Below, one piece after another: positions 1 to 8,558 of a stretch of 45,907 bases of DNA (position 1 is the first letter of the stretch; each line of letters starts with the position of its first letter). The notes below the pieces were generated by a model that saw nothing but the letters and a program-made list of their open reading frames with translations, did not search any database and was not told the DNA's origin. Origin of the DNA: Deltaproteobacteria bacterium (GTDB lineage: Bacteria > Myxococcota > JACRCW01); NCBI GenBank assembly GCA_016218805.1, contig JACRCW010000166.1:1-45907 (forward strand), written 5' to 3'. The position numbers were made by a program, and so were the translations under genes.

Positions 1-1516
1 CCGGCTGCCCATGGGCGTGGGCCTGGCGGGCTGGGTGGCCAAGGCGGGCCAGCCGCTCAACCTGCGGGACGTCTACCAGGACAAGCGCTTCAACAAGGCG
101 GTGGACCAGCGCACCGGGTACCGGACGCAGAACATGCTGGCGTTCCCCATGCGGGACCACCGCGGCAACGTGCTGGGCGTCATCCAGGCGCTCAACAAGA
201 AGGTCGGTGGCGGCTTCTCTGACGAGGACGAGCGCACGCTGGAGGCGGTCAGTTCGCAGGCGGCGGCGGCCATTGAGAACGCCATGCTGTACTCCGAGGC
301 GCTGGCGCGCGCCGGCGAACTCACCCGCACGCGGGACGAGTTGGCGCGCAAGCTGGCTGAGATGGACCTGCTGTTTGAGTTCACGCAGACCCTGGCGCGC
401 GCGCGCGACGCGCGGGAGATGGTGCAGCTGGTGCTGGGACGCGCCTCCACGCTCATTGGCAGCGAGGGCGCGGCCCTGATGCGGCTGGACGGACCGCAGG
501 CCCTGCTGGACCTGTACGTGGCGTCAGACACACCGGAACCGGCGGTGAGCCGGTCTTTTCCCACCGACCCCAATGAGGGCGTCCCCGGCTGGATCATCCG
601 CCACGCGCAGGCGGTGATCATTGGGGACCTGGCCAAGGACAAGCGGCACGCCAAGGCCATGGCCAAGCGCTGGGACGTGACGCTGGACAACGTGTGCGGC
701 GTCCCGCTGCTGGCGTCTGACGGCGGCTGCAGCGGCGCGCTGGTGCTGTTCAACCGGGACCCGGTGTTCTCCGAGGAACACGTGGTGCTGCTGACCATGC
801 TGGCCAACCACGTGGCCAAGGCGCTGGAGGCCGCGCGCATCAAGGAGCAGGACCAGAACGCACTGCGCCTGCAGACCATTGGCCAGATGCTGTCCGGCGT
901 GGTGCATGACTTCAAGACGCCCATGACCATCATCTCCGGCTACGTGCAGCTCATGGAGAGCAGCGACGCCAAGGAAGAGCGGCAGGAATACGCGGAGCTG
1001 GTCCTCAAACAGTTTGAGAACCTCTCGCAGATGACCAAGGAGTTGCTGCAGTTTGCCAAGGGCGAGGTGGAGGTGTTCCTCCACAAGGTGTACCTGCAGC
1101 AGTTCATTGCCGAGGTGGACGAGGTGCTCAAACACCTGTTTGAGAACAGCCCGGTGGACTACGTCCTGGAGACCCGGTTCAAGGGCACCGTCCGCATGGA
1201 CGCCGGCAAGATGCTGCGCGTGGTCACCAACATTGCGCGCAACGCCAAGGAAGCCATGCCGGAGGGTGGCAAGTTCAAGTTCACCGTGGAGCAGAGCGGG
1301 GAAAGCGTGCTGCTGGTGATGGCGGACAACGGGCCGGGCATTGCGGAAGAGCTGGAGGGACGGCTGTTCACGGAGTTCGCCACGCACGGCAAGGCGGACG
1401 GCACGGGCCTGGGGCTGGCCGTGGTCAAGCGGATTGTCCAGCAACACCACGGTGACATCTCCTATGAGTCCCGCCGCGGGAAAGGCACCACCTTCACGGT
1501 GCGGCTGCCCCTGTGA
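1..1516 (+). CDS. GAF-domain sensor histidine kinase (5' partial)
   Basis: The frame is open to the left edge (Arg-Leu-Pro precede the first visible Met at 11), so the gene starts outside the window. Counting from that Met, residues 1-92 are the end of one GAF domain, residues about 118-275 form a second GAF domain, and a short coiled segment joins them. The kinase core follows: an H-box VVHDFKTPM with the likely phospho-acceptor His299, the N-box NIARNAKEAM near 401-410, the G1 box DNGPGIAEE near 438 and the G2 box GTGLGLAVVKRI near 466. GAF-HisKA-HATPase proteins sense a small ligand or redox state in the cytoplasm and pass phosphate to a response regulator; no partner regulator is visible here. 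The next gene begins 50 bp downstream on the same strand, so the two may be cotranscribed. The domain call is firm; the signal is unknown. Confidence 0.93.
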   Translation, partial: RLPMGVGLAGWVAKAGQPLNLRDVYQDKRFNKAVDQRTGYRTQNMLAFPMRDHRGNVLGVIQALNKKVGGGFSDEDERTLEAVSSQAAAAIENAMLYSEALARAGELTRTRDELARKLAEMDLLFEFTQTLARARDAREMVQLVLGRASTLIGSEGAALMRLDGPQALLDLYVASDTPEPAVSRSFPTDPNEGVPGWIIRHAQAVIIGDLAKDKRHAKAMAKRWDVTLDNVCGVPLLASDGGCSGALVLFNRDPVFSEEHVVLLTMLANHVAKALEAARIKEQDQNALRLQTIGQMLSGVVHDFKTPMTIISGYVQLMESSDAKEERQEYAELVLKQFENLSQMTKELLQFAKGEVEVFLHKVYLQQFIAEVDEVLKHLFENSPVDYVLETRFKGTVRMDAGKMLRVVTNIARNAKEAMPEGGKFKFTVEQSGESVLLVMADNGPGIAEELEGRLFTEFATHGKADGTGLGLAVVKRIVQQHHGDISYESRRGKGTTFTVRLPL

Positions 1517-1566
1517 GGCGGGGCGTGCTTTCGCCGGCCGCGCGCATGCACTAGGTTTCCCCGTGC

Positions 1567-2694
1567 ATGGGCACCGGCAAGCTCGACGTCACGCAGCTGG
1601 AGGCGCTGGTAGCCCAGGGCCGCCACCAGGAGGCGATGGAGGGGTACCAGCGGCTGCTGGCCACGCGGCCCAATGATCCGCTGCTGCGGGCGCGCGTGGA
1701 CATGCTGCGGGAAGCCGCCGCCAACGCGGACGCGTTTGCCAGCGCCCAGGACCAGCTCCCTCCCGCGCTGCGTGACCGCGAAACGGACATGAAGACCACG
1801 TTTGTGGTCACCCCGGAGGAAGTGGCGGACAGCTACGTGGTGGCGGGCCGCTACGACGACGCGCTGCTGCTGCTGGAGAAGTCCCTGCAGCAGCGGCCGC
1901 AGGACAAGGGACTGGTGGAGCGCATTGAGAAGGTGCGCCGGCTGCGCCAGGTGAGCGCGGACGGCGGCGCGGGTGAGGTCACCACGCCGCAACAGACCCT
2001 GCCGGTGAGCCGCCCCGCGCCCGCCCGGGCGGCGCCGGCGCGCGCGGCCGCTCCCGTGGCGCCGGCGTTTGGGGCGCCGCGGTCCAGCGCCGGTGGGCCG
2101 GGAGCCGCCGCCCGCAGCGCGGTGCCGGTCGCGGCGGATCGCGCGGCCACCGTCGTCGCCAGCGAGCGGCAGCTGGAGGCCCTGCGCACCGCCGCCGCCG
2201 CGCCAACGTTTGGCCAGCCGCGCTCCACACCGGGCGGGGCGGGCGCGCGCCGCCGGTCGGACTCGTCCTCCGCCACGCCCACGCTCCCCGCCGACACCGC
2301 CGCCCCCGAGCGCACCGTGCGGTCACCACCGCCGCGCGTGCGCCCCGTCTCCGCACAGCCCCTGGCGGAGGCCACCGTCATCTCCCCGCCCCCGGCGCGT
2401 GAGCCCACCGGGGATGGCAACTCAGATACCAGCGCGGAGGTGGCGTCAGCCCACTATGACGCCAGCGAGCTGCCCGACGAGCGCACCACGCCGGCCCGCA
2501 GCGTGGTGGAGGACGCCGAGGACGCCACCAAGACGGTGCTGGCGCCGCCGCCCACGGGCCTGGTGGACGCGCTGTCCACGGGTGATGAGATCAGCGGCGG
2601 CTTCCAAAGCAGCCCGCGCCTGGGGCCGGTGGAGCCCACGCAGGTCTCCCCCCCGCCGGAGCCCACCCGCACCACGCTGGCCAAGAAGAAGTGA
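1567..2694 (+). CDS. TPR-like protein with proline-rich tail
   Basis: 375 aa, function unknown. Residues 1-120 contain two helix-turn-helix units of TPR type (LVAQGRHQEAMEGYQRLLA and YVVAGRYDDALLLLEKSLQ), each ending in a 'RP-N/Q-D' turn. From about residue 135 the protein is Ala/Pro/Arg-rich and probably disordered. The tail carries four spaced short motifs of the form T-(V/Q)-x-x-P-P-P (RTVRSPPP, ATVISPPP, KTVLAPPP, TQVSPPP). Threonine-rich tails of this type in myxobacteria could be Ser/Thr-kinase substrates read by FHA domains; that is inference. It follows the histidine kinase closely and ends 4 bp before the convergent yceI stop. ATG at 1567 is the first start after the upstream stop. 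Confidence 0.8.
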   Translation: MGTGKLDVTQLEALVAQGRHQEAMEGYQRLLATRPNDPLLRARVDMLREAAANADAFASAQDQLPPALRDRETDMKTTFVVTPEEVADSYVVAGRYDDALLLLEKSLQQRPQDKGLVERIEKVRRLRQVSADGGAGEVTTPQQTLPVSRPAPARAAPARAAAPVAPAFGAPRSSAGGPGAAARSAVPVAADRAATVVASERQLEALRTAAAAPTFGQPRSTPGGAGARRRSDSSSATPTLPADTAAPERTVRSPPPRVRPVSAQPLAEATVISPPPAREPTGDGNSDTSAEVASAHYDASELPDERTTPARSVVEDAEDATKTVLAPPPTGLVDALSTGDEISGGFQSSPRLGPVEPTQVSPPPEPTRTTLAKKK

Positions 2695-2698
2695 CCCG

Positions 2699-3346
2699 TC
2701 AGACCGCGGGAACGGCCACCAGTTCAATGATGAACGTGACTTCGTCCTTGTTGCGCACCGCGCCGAACATGGCGCTGTAGGGCTTCCAACCGAACTGCGT
2801 CTGCTTCACCGTGAAGGTGCCGCGGGCGGTGACCGTTCCGTCCGCCGCGGCCTCCACCGTGGCGGGGAAGGACACCGGCTGCGCCGAGCCGCGCAACGTG
2901 AGGTGGCCGCTGACCACGTACGTGCCATCCGCCGCGCGCGTGACCTTGCTGGAGAGGAACGTCAGGTGCGGGAACCTGGCCACGTACAGCTGGTCCTCCG
3001 CCAGCATGGCCTTGCGCACGTCCTCCACGTCACCGCGGCTGAGGACAGAGGTCTCGCCAAATTTCTTCCGCATCGCCGGGTCGTCCAGGATCAGCGTGCG
3101 CGCATCCACAGTGACGGAAACCGCGCACGCGTCGGGGTTGGCCGGGTCATACTTCAGCGTGCCGGAGAGGTCCTTGGCAACGACGACGTGGTTGTGCGCC
3201 AGGCGTGCCGCCGGACCGTCTTTGGCAGTGCGCACCACCAGGAGGCTGCGCGCGGGATCCACGCGGTAGTCAGCGGCGGAGGCGGTGGAGGCAGACACGA
3301 CGAGGAAGAGCACCGGCAGGCGGTGGAGACTGACAGGAAAGTGCAT
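2699..3346 (-). CDS. YceI family periplasmic protein
   Basis: 215 aa from the ATG at 3346, chosen because it begins a clean signal peptide (MHFPVSLHRLPVLFLVV, cleavage after ASTASA). The frame is open further upstream, but that part is Arg/Gly/Pro-rich and not protein-like. The mature protein starts ADYRVDPARSLLVVRTAKDG and contains HNHVVVAKDLSG and a VTVDARTLILDDP strand, the layout of YceI lipocalin-like beta-barrels that bind isoprenoid or lipid ligands in the periplasm. It is convergent with the preceding gene and divergent from miaB. The physiological ligand is unknown. Confidence 0.88.
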   Translation of the reverse strand: MHFPVSLHRLPVLFLVVSASTASAADYRVDPARSLLVVRTAKDGPAARLAHNHVVVAKDLSGTLKYDPANPDACAVSVTVDARTLILDDPAMRKKFGETSVLSRGDVEDVRKAMLAEDQLYVARFPHLTFLSSKVTRAADGTYVVSGHLTLRGSAQPVSFPATVEAAADGTVTARGTFTVKQTQFGWKPYSAMFGAVRNKDEVTFIIELVAVPAV

Positions 3347-3440
3347 CTGGCAAAGGTAACAGGTCGTGGCCGCCGCGCCACCGGTGTTGTTGACACCTTG
3401 CTGCCCGCTGACCATGTATGCGCACCCTGCCGGACCCCCC

Positions 3441-4892
3441 ATGCCGCTCCCCATCCTGCCCGCCCACGTGGACAACGAGCCCGCCGGCTGCGCGCTGCCC
3501 GCGCCGGCCCGGCCGCGGCCCGCGCGCCGGCTGTCCGCGGACAGCCACCCGCACGGCGTGTTCATTGAGACCTTTGGCTGCCAGATGAACGCGCATGATA
3601 CCGAGCGCCTGCAGGAGCTGCTGGAGCCGCTGGGCTACCGCGCGGTGGACCGCCAGGAGGAGGCGGACCTGGTCATCCTCAACAGCTGTGACATCCGGGA
3701 GAAGGCGGAGCACAAGCTGATGAGCGCGCTGGGCCGCCTCAAGGACCTCAAGCGCGAACGCCGCGACCTGGTGGTCGCCGTGGCGGGGTGCGTGGCCCAG
3801 GTGGAGGGCGACAAGCTGCTCCGCCGCGCGCCGCACGTGGACATTGTGGTGGGGACGGACCAGCTGCGTGCCGTGCCGGACATGGTGCGCGCGGCCCGCG
3901 CTGGCAGCGGCCCGCAGGTCAACAACGCGCCGTGGGACCCGGGTGATGGGCTGGATGCGGACACGGCGTTTGTGGGCGCCATGGAAGGCGCGCAACCCAC
4001 CGGCGTGACGGCGTTTGTGACGGCCATGACCGGGTGCGACAAGAAATGCGCGTATTGCATTGTCCCGTTCACCCGCGGCCGCGAGCGCAGCCGCCCCCTC
4101 CCCTCCATCCTGGCCGAGGTGGAGATGCTGGTGGGCAAGGGAATCCGCGAGGTCATGCTCATTGGCCAGACGGTCAACACGTGGGGCATGGACTTTGCGC
4201 CCGGCGGGCCGGACTTTGCGGACCTGCTGCGCGCGGTCCATGACGTGCCGGGCCTGCAGCGGGTCCGCTTCATGACCAGTCACCCGCGTGACATGACGGA
4301 CCGCCTGGTGGCCGCGCTGGGCGCGCTGCCGCGCGTGGCCGCGCACCTGCACCTCCCGGTGCAGGCCGGTTCTGACGCGGTGCTGGCCCGGATGGGGCGC
4401 GGTTACACGCGCGCCTACTACCTGGAGCGGGTGGCCGCCCTGCGGCGCGCGCGCCCGGAGCTCTCCATCACCTCGGACATCATTGTGGGCTTTCCCGGAG
4501 AGACCGAAGCGGACTTTGCCGCCACCATGGCGCTGCTGGACGAAGTCCGGTTTGACAACCTGTTCAGTTTTGCCTTCTCCGAACGCCCAGGGACGGCGGC
4601 CGCGGACCTCCCGGACCCCGTGCCGCCCGACGTGCGGCGCGCCCGGCTCAACATCCTGCAGGCGCGGCAGCGGCAGTTCACGCGGGAGTTCCTGGACCGG
4701 CAGCGGGACACGCACGTGGAGGTCCTGGTGGAGGGCCCCAGCCGCAACGACGGTGGCGTGTTGTGCGGCAAGACCGGTCAGAACGTCACGGTGAACTTCA
4801 CCGGGCAGGCGGGGGCCGGTGACCTGGTCCGCATCCGCGTGGACGAGGTGCGGGGCAACACGTTCTTTGGCGCGCTGGCGGGCGCCGCGTGA
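3441..4892 (+). CDS. miaB: tRNA-2-methylthio-N6-dimethylallyladenosine synthase MiaB
   Basis: A radical-SAM methylthiotransferase that adds a methylthio group at C2 of i6A37 in tRNAs reading UNN codons. The UPF0004 domain shows three cluster cysteines (ETFGCQMN, ILNSCDIRE, VAGCVAQ). The radical-SAM motif TGCDKKCAYC is followed by IVPFTRGRERSRP, whose RGRE-SR signature favours MiaB over RimO or MtaB. A TRAM domain closes the protein. The start is uncertain: ATG 3441 gives 483 aa; ATG 3414 and a GTG directly before VFIETFGCQMN are alternatives, and none has a clear ribosome binding site. The N-terminal 30-40 residues before the family core are Pro/Ala/Arg-rich. The last bases overlap the next gene by 4 bp (GTGA). 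Confidence 0.94.
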   Translation: MPLPILPAHVDNEPAGCALPAPARPRPARRLSADSHPHGVFIETFGCQMNAHDTERLQELLEPLGYRAVDRQEEADLVILNSCDIREKAEHKLMSALGRLKDLKRERRDLVVAVAGCVAQVEGDKLLRRAPHVDIVVGTDQLRAVPDMVRAARAGSGPQVNNAPWDPGDGLDADTAFVGAMEGAQPTGVTAFVTAMTGCDKKCAYCIVPFTRGRERSRPLPSILAEVEMLVGKGIREVMLIGQTVNTWGMDFAPGGPDFADLLRAVHDVPGLQRVRFMTSHPRDMTDRLVAALGALPRVAAHLHLPVQAGSDAVLARMGRGYTRAYYLERVAALRRARPELSITSDIIVGFPGETEADFAATMALLDEVRFDNLFSFAFSERPGTAAADLPDPVPPDVRRARLNILQARQRQFTREFLDRQRDTHVEVLVEGPSRNDGGVLCGKTGQNVTVNFTGQAGAGDLVRIRVDEVRGNTFFGALAGAA

Positions 4893-5272
4893 GCGCCCGG
4901 TGGCGCGCCGCCGGGTGGCCGGCGTGGGCCGCGCTGGGCTGGGCCGCCCTCATCCACCTGATGTCCAGTGCGCCGCGGCAGCTCCCTGCGTTTCTAGACG
5001 TGGACGGCCTGGATAAGCTCATCCACCTGGTGGAATTCGGGACGCTGGGCGGGCTGCTCACCGCAGCGCTGTGGCGCGGCGTCCCGGAGTTGGCCGGGGC
5101 GGGCGCATGGGTGGCGGCGCTGGGAGCCGCGGCGTACGGCTGCGTGGACGAACTCCACCAAGCCTACGTCCCCGGCCGGTCGTCCAGCTTCTATGACGTG
5201 GTGGCGGATGCGGTGGGCGCGCTGGCCGCAGCGCTGCTGGTCCGCCGGGTCCTGCAGCGGCGGGCGCGCTGA
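4889..5272 (+). CDS. VanZ-like family membrane protein
   Basis: 127 aa. The GTG start at 4889 overlaps the miaB stop by 4 bp, so translation is probably coupled. There are four hydrophobic segments; between them are the VanZ-like signatures GLDKLIHLVEFGTLGGLL and DELHQAYVPGRSSSFYDVVADAVGA. VanZ itself is tied to teicoplanin resistance in enterococci, but most family members are small inner-membrane proteins of unknown function. No resistance role should be read into this copy. Family assignment is good; function is open. Confidence 0.88.
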   Translation: MSARWRAAGWPAWAALGWAALIHLMSSAPRQLPAFLDVDGLDKLIHLVEFGTLGGLLTAALWRGVPELAGAGAWVAALGAAAYGCVDELHQAYVPGRSSSFYDVVADAVGALAAALLVRRVLQRRAR

Positions 5273-5284
5273 GAACCGCTCCCC

Positions 5285-5532
5285 GGAGAGAAGTGACCTT
5301 GTGTGGCGGAGGGCGCTGTTCCGCGTGTTTCCTCTGGTTTCCGCAGGGCGTTCCGCAGGTTTCCGCAGGTCTTTTCCGCGGGTTTCCGCGCGTTCCTCGT
5401 AGGGCGGGGGCTTGTCCCCCGCCCGATTGAGATGCAGGGCCGTTCAGACGCGATGACTTCCTCCGACGTGTCGCAGAGAACGGATTCGGCTCGACACTGA
5501 GGAACAGCTTTCTCTGGGGACGTGTGCTGAGG
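5285..5532. repeat. Dispersed intergenic repeat, copy 1 (short form)
   Basis: Non-coding stretch between the convergent VanZ-like and outer-membrane protein genes. It has three parts: short tandem units of GTTTCCGCAG type (about 5335-5395); a 96-nt block 5399-5494 that matches 19487-19582 at 88 of 96 positions, beginning with GTAGGGCGGGGGCTTGTCC; and a 25-nt end block 5508-5532 that matches 19809-19833 with three differences. Compared with copy 2 it lacks about 215 bp between the two blocks, including the right terminal inverted repeat. Both copies sit between convergent genes. No transposase is encoded. Confidence 0.85.
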
Positions 5533-5540
5533 CCCCCTGG

Positions 5541-7811
5541 TCAGAACTGGATGCCCAGGATGCCGTGGAAGCGCTGGGCAAACTTTGCTTCACCAAACTT
5601 GTTCTGGTTGTCCGGCGACACGTAGCTGTAGGCGTCTTTCTGGTAGCAGTAGTTGAGGTCCGTTGAGGGCTTGTCACAGCGAGCGTGGTGGAAGCCGGCC
5701 AGCGGGAGCATGAAGGCGTACGTGAAGCCCGCGTAGAAGCCGTCCTCCGACTTGTAGAACAGGTGGCCGTTGAACTCCGCGCCCAACAGGTTGCTGTCGC
5801 CGGGGGTTGACGAGGAATACTGCGCAATCGCCGCGATGGCGTCACCGCGCACCCCCAGCCCGTCCAGGATGTAATAGGTGACTGACGGTTTGACGTAGAC
5901 CGCGTCGGTGACGGTGCCGATGACCTCGCGGAACATGAGCATGTCCACGCGGTAGTCCGGGTTGAACTTGAAGTTCTGGATGGTGTTGTCCGTGACGCAC
6001 GGCCCGCTCTGGGTATTGGTCTCATCCTGCGTGCACGCGCCGCCGCCTTCCGCCTGGCCCGTCTGGGCACCAAATTGCCGGCCGTCCAGGTCACCGCGGC
6101 GGGTGGGCATGAAGTTGTTGGCGCCGTTGCGCACGCCAAAGCCGGGCGCGTCATCACCGGAGGCGTATCCCAGCCCGCCGCCAATGATGAGGCTGTCATT
6201 GAGGAAGGAATAGGACGCCTCCAGCGCGAACCCGAGCTGCTGGATGCACGCGCCCGGTCCCAGGTCCAGCCAGCCCTGTGACGGGTCCGGCGGGAAGCGC
6301 AGGTTGCTGGGGCTGAAGCCGTCCTCGCCCGGGCGCGCGGCGCCGCGCCGCAGGAAGCTCTCCGGCCGCGGGATGGCGTAGCAGTGCGGCACGCCAAAGC
6401 CCTTGCCTTCCGCGTCCAGGTACACCGGCGTGCCGTTCACGAGCTTGTAGTTGGCCACCATGCCATTGGGGAGCGTGCCGGAGGTCTGCATGTTGCCAAT
6501 GTGGCCGTAGATGCCGGCAAGCTCGCCTTCAATCTTCAGCTTGCGCCACTGGAACAGGCCCCACAGGCTGCCAATGGTGGCCCACGCATTGCGGGTCATC
6601 ATGTCACCCGCCTGGATCCCGCGGCCCGGTCCGTTCAGATAGTAGAGGGGCGTGTCATAGCTCTGCTGCCGGAACTGGCCATACGCGCCGTAGTTGAGCA
6701 CAAACCCGCCGCCGTTGAGCTTCTCGCGGATGTCCGCCGGGCTGTCCCGCTTGGCCACCGCCAGGATCCAGCTCTTGACGTCGTCACGCGGGTCCAGGTC
6801 AAACGGCTGGCCCTGCTCATTGGGGTGGAACATCAGCGTGTTGGCCGCCGGCCCGCCGCCGCGGCCCACCGGGCCGGACGCCGTGAACTCCCACATGGGG
6901 ATGATGTAGTGCCCCAGCACCCGCGTCACGAACATGATGCGGTCCGACGAGCTGCCGCTGTCACACTCCAGGCAATTGCCGTCATTGGCCAGGATGCCCA
7001 GGCCAAAGTGGCTGGCCATGCGGCCAAACCGCACCTGACCGAACGGGGTGGTGACCTCGCCCCAGGCGCGCTTGAGGCGGATGGAGCTGCCCAGGAACGT
7101 GTTGACGCCCATCTCCGGCGGCAACTGCGAGGTGGTGAAGGCGGACAGCGGGTTGCCGGGGTTGATGGCCAGGCCGGGCAGCGTGTCCGGCGTGGAACCC
7201 AGCACCACGTTGTCCAGGATGTCCGCCGTCATGCGCAGGCGGATGTCTTCGGACACGTTCAGCGTGGGGTCCAGGCGCAGGCGCATGTTGGCGCTGGTCA
7301 GCGTGTCATGGCGGTCATCCGGGGTGGGGTAGTTGAGCGGGGGCGGCACGTTGGAGGTGCCCACGCCCACGGCGGGGTCATACGTGCCCAGGTGCGCGCG
7401 CTGGAACAGGTCCACGCGGGTGCGGAAGTAGCCGTCAAAGTCCAGGAAGTTCAGCTTGGGCTTGAGTTCCTCCACCCAGCTCTCCTCCTCCCACTCCGCG
7501 GCCTGCCGGCGCGTCTGCGCCGCCTCCCGCGCCGCCTTCTCAATCTCCACCCGCATCTCCTCGCGGAGGTCGCTCTTGATCTCGTTGCGCAGCCGGTCCA
7601 GCTCCTCGGGCGTCAGCGTGGCCGGCGCGGGGGAAGCCGGCGCGGCGGGCGTGACGGGAGCCGGGGTGGGGGCGGTGTTCTCGACGGCGGGCGCCGCGGC
7701 GGGCTCGCTGGGCTGTGCCGGGACGGCCGGCTCCGTGCCGGGCTCCTGCGCCCGGGCGGAACCGCCCCACAGTCCAAGTACAACCCACGCGAGGGAAAGG
7801 GTGCGCTTCAT
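5541..7811 (-). CDS. Large outer-membrane beta-barrel protein, TIGR04551-like
   Basis: 756 aa. A signal peptide (MKRTLSLAWVVLGLWGGSARA-QEP) is followed by a Pro/Ala/Glu linker (residues 25-68), a charged coiled helix (about 68-110) and a long C-terminal part rich in alternating Tyr, Phe and Gly strands, e.g. DGYFRTRVDLFQRAHLG and FGRMASHFGLGILAND. The sequence ends in Phe (HGILGIQF), as outer-membrane barrels commonly do. The layout recalls a myxobacterial family I know as TIGR04551 (large outer-membrane protein of unknown function); this is from memory and unchecked. A porin or adhesin role is inference. The start ATG at 7811 faces the yhbY promoter region. Confidence 0.75.
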   Translation of the reverse strand: MKRTLSLAWVVLGLWGGSARAQEPGTEPAVPAQPSEPAAAPAVENTAPTPAPVTPAAPASPAPATLTPEELDRLRNEIKSDLREEMRVEIEKAAREAAQTRRQAAEWEEESWVEELKPKLNFLDFDGYFRTRVDLFQRAHLGTYDPAVGVGTSNVPPPLNYPTPDDRHDTLTSANMRLRLDPTLNVSEDIRLRMTADILDNVVLGSTPDTLPGLAINPGNPLSAFTTSQLPPEMGVNTFLGSSIRLKRAWGEVTTPFGQVRFGRMASHFGLGILANDGNCLECDSGSSSDRIMFVTRVLGHYIIPMWEFTASGPVGRGGGPAANTLMFHPNEQGQPFDLDPRDDVKSWILAVAKRDSPADIREKLNGGGFVLNYGAYGQFRQQSYDTPLYYLNGPGRGIQAGDMMTRNAWATIGSLWGLFQWRKLKIEGELAGIYGHIGNMQTSGTLPNGMVANYKLVNGTPVYLDAEGKGFGVPHCYAIPRPESFLRRGAARPGEDGFSPSNLRFPPDPSQGWLDLGPGACIQQLGFALEASYSFLNDSLIIGGGLGYASGDDAPGFGVRNGANNFMPTRRGDLDGRQFGAQTGQAEGGGACTQDETNTQSGPCVTDNTIQNFKFNPDYRVDMLMFREVIGTVTDAVYVKPSVTYYILDGLGVRGDAIAAIAQYSSSTPGDSNLLGAEFNGHLFYKSEDGFYAGFTYAFMLPLAGFHHARCDKPSTDLNYCYQKDAYSYVSPDNQNKFGEAKFAQRFHGILGIQF

Positions 7812-7981
7812 GGGATCCCGTCGAGGGCGTCCGGGGCCCCGGGCGCCTTCAAAGTGTGCCGGCTCCTCGACAAGAGGACCGGCGGGGGCACGCTGCTAGC
7901 ACGCACCCGTCGGCGCCAACAAGCCGGTCCCCCGTGCGGCCCTTGCCCCCGCCGCCGACGGCTGGCTACACGCCGCGCCCC

Positions 7982-8311
7982 ATGGAACTCACGGCCAGGC
8001 AGCGGCAGTACCTCAAGGGGTTGGGCCACCACCGCAAGGCGGTCATCCACGTGGGTCACCACGGCATCACGGCGGAGCTGTGCGTGGAGACCGGCCGCGC
8101 CCTGCAGGCGCATGAGCTCATCAAGGTGAAGTTCAGTGACACCGCCCCCGGTGACCGCCGCGAAGCGGCCGGCCAGCTCGCCCGCGAAACCGGCGCCGCC
8201 GTGGCGCAGGTCATTGGCAGGGTGGCGCTGCTGTACAAGCGGCGGGAGGAGGACCCGGAGATTGTCCTGCCGGCCGCCTCCGCCGCCAGGCCCGCGCGCA
8301 AGGCCCGGTAA
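7982..8311 (+). CDS. yhbY: YhbY-type CRM-domain RNA-binding protein
   Basis: 109 aa. One CRM domain fills residues 1-95: MELTARQRQYLKGLGHH, then HVGHHGITAELCVETGRALQAHELIKVKF and a C-terminal helix ending VAQVIGRVALLYKRRE. The GxxG-type loop is HHGIT. Family members associate with the pre-50S ribosome and 23S rRNA precursors. The start at 7982 matches the family N-terminus exactly. The Ala/Arg/Lys tail is typical of high-GC members. A conserved non-coding element begins 13 bp past the stop codon. Confidence 0.93.
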   Translation: MELTARQRQYLKGLGHHRKAVIHVGHHGITAELCVETGRALQAHELIKVKFSDTAPGDRREAAGQLARETGAAVAQVIGRVALLYKRREEDPEIVLPAASAARPARKAR

Positions 8312-8323
8312 GGGGCTGGAAAT

Positions 8324-8416
8324 GAATAGACTGGACAGGTGCCGCTGTCCGGAGCGCACGGTTGACGTCGTGGCGGCGGGGCCTGCAGCCGCCGCATTGG
8401 GCGCATTGCGGCGGCC
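8324..8416 (+). repeat. Conserved 3'-flank element, copy A, with hairpin
   Basis: The core 8350-8387 (38 nt, begins CGGAGCGCACGG) matches the reverse strand of 36223-36260 at 36 of 38 positions, and the similarity extends weakly left through 'tagactggacag'. A 12-bp imperfect hairpin follows (8385-8396 with 8407-8418, one mismatch, loop about 10 nt). The core lies 39 bp after the yhbY stop, in the same orientation. The 36-kb copy lies 36 bp after the rnfE stop, also in the same orientation. Function unknown: terminator, processed 3' end, small RNA or mobile repeat are all possible. Confidence 0.75.
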
Positions 8417-8558
8417 GCGGGTGCCGCCGCTACCCAGCGTTTTCCGTCGACAGACTCGTCCAGCCGCACCGGACGAGAAGGCACAGAGCACCTTCATGTG
8501 GACGGAACTCGCCGGTCTGTTTGGATCCAGCCCCCAACCCGGCGCGCCGCGCGCCCGG

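Noticed and set aside
4889..5272. Glycopeptide-resistance gene vanZ
   Set aside because: Only the broad VanZ-like family is supported, and no vanA/H/X neighbours exist.
5330..5398. Short tandem GTTTCCGCAG units considered as a CRISPR array
   Set aside because: Units are about 10 nt, degenerate and contiguous, with no unique spacers and no cas genes nearby.
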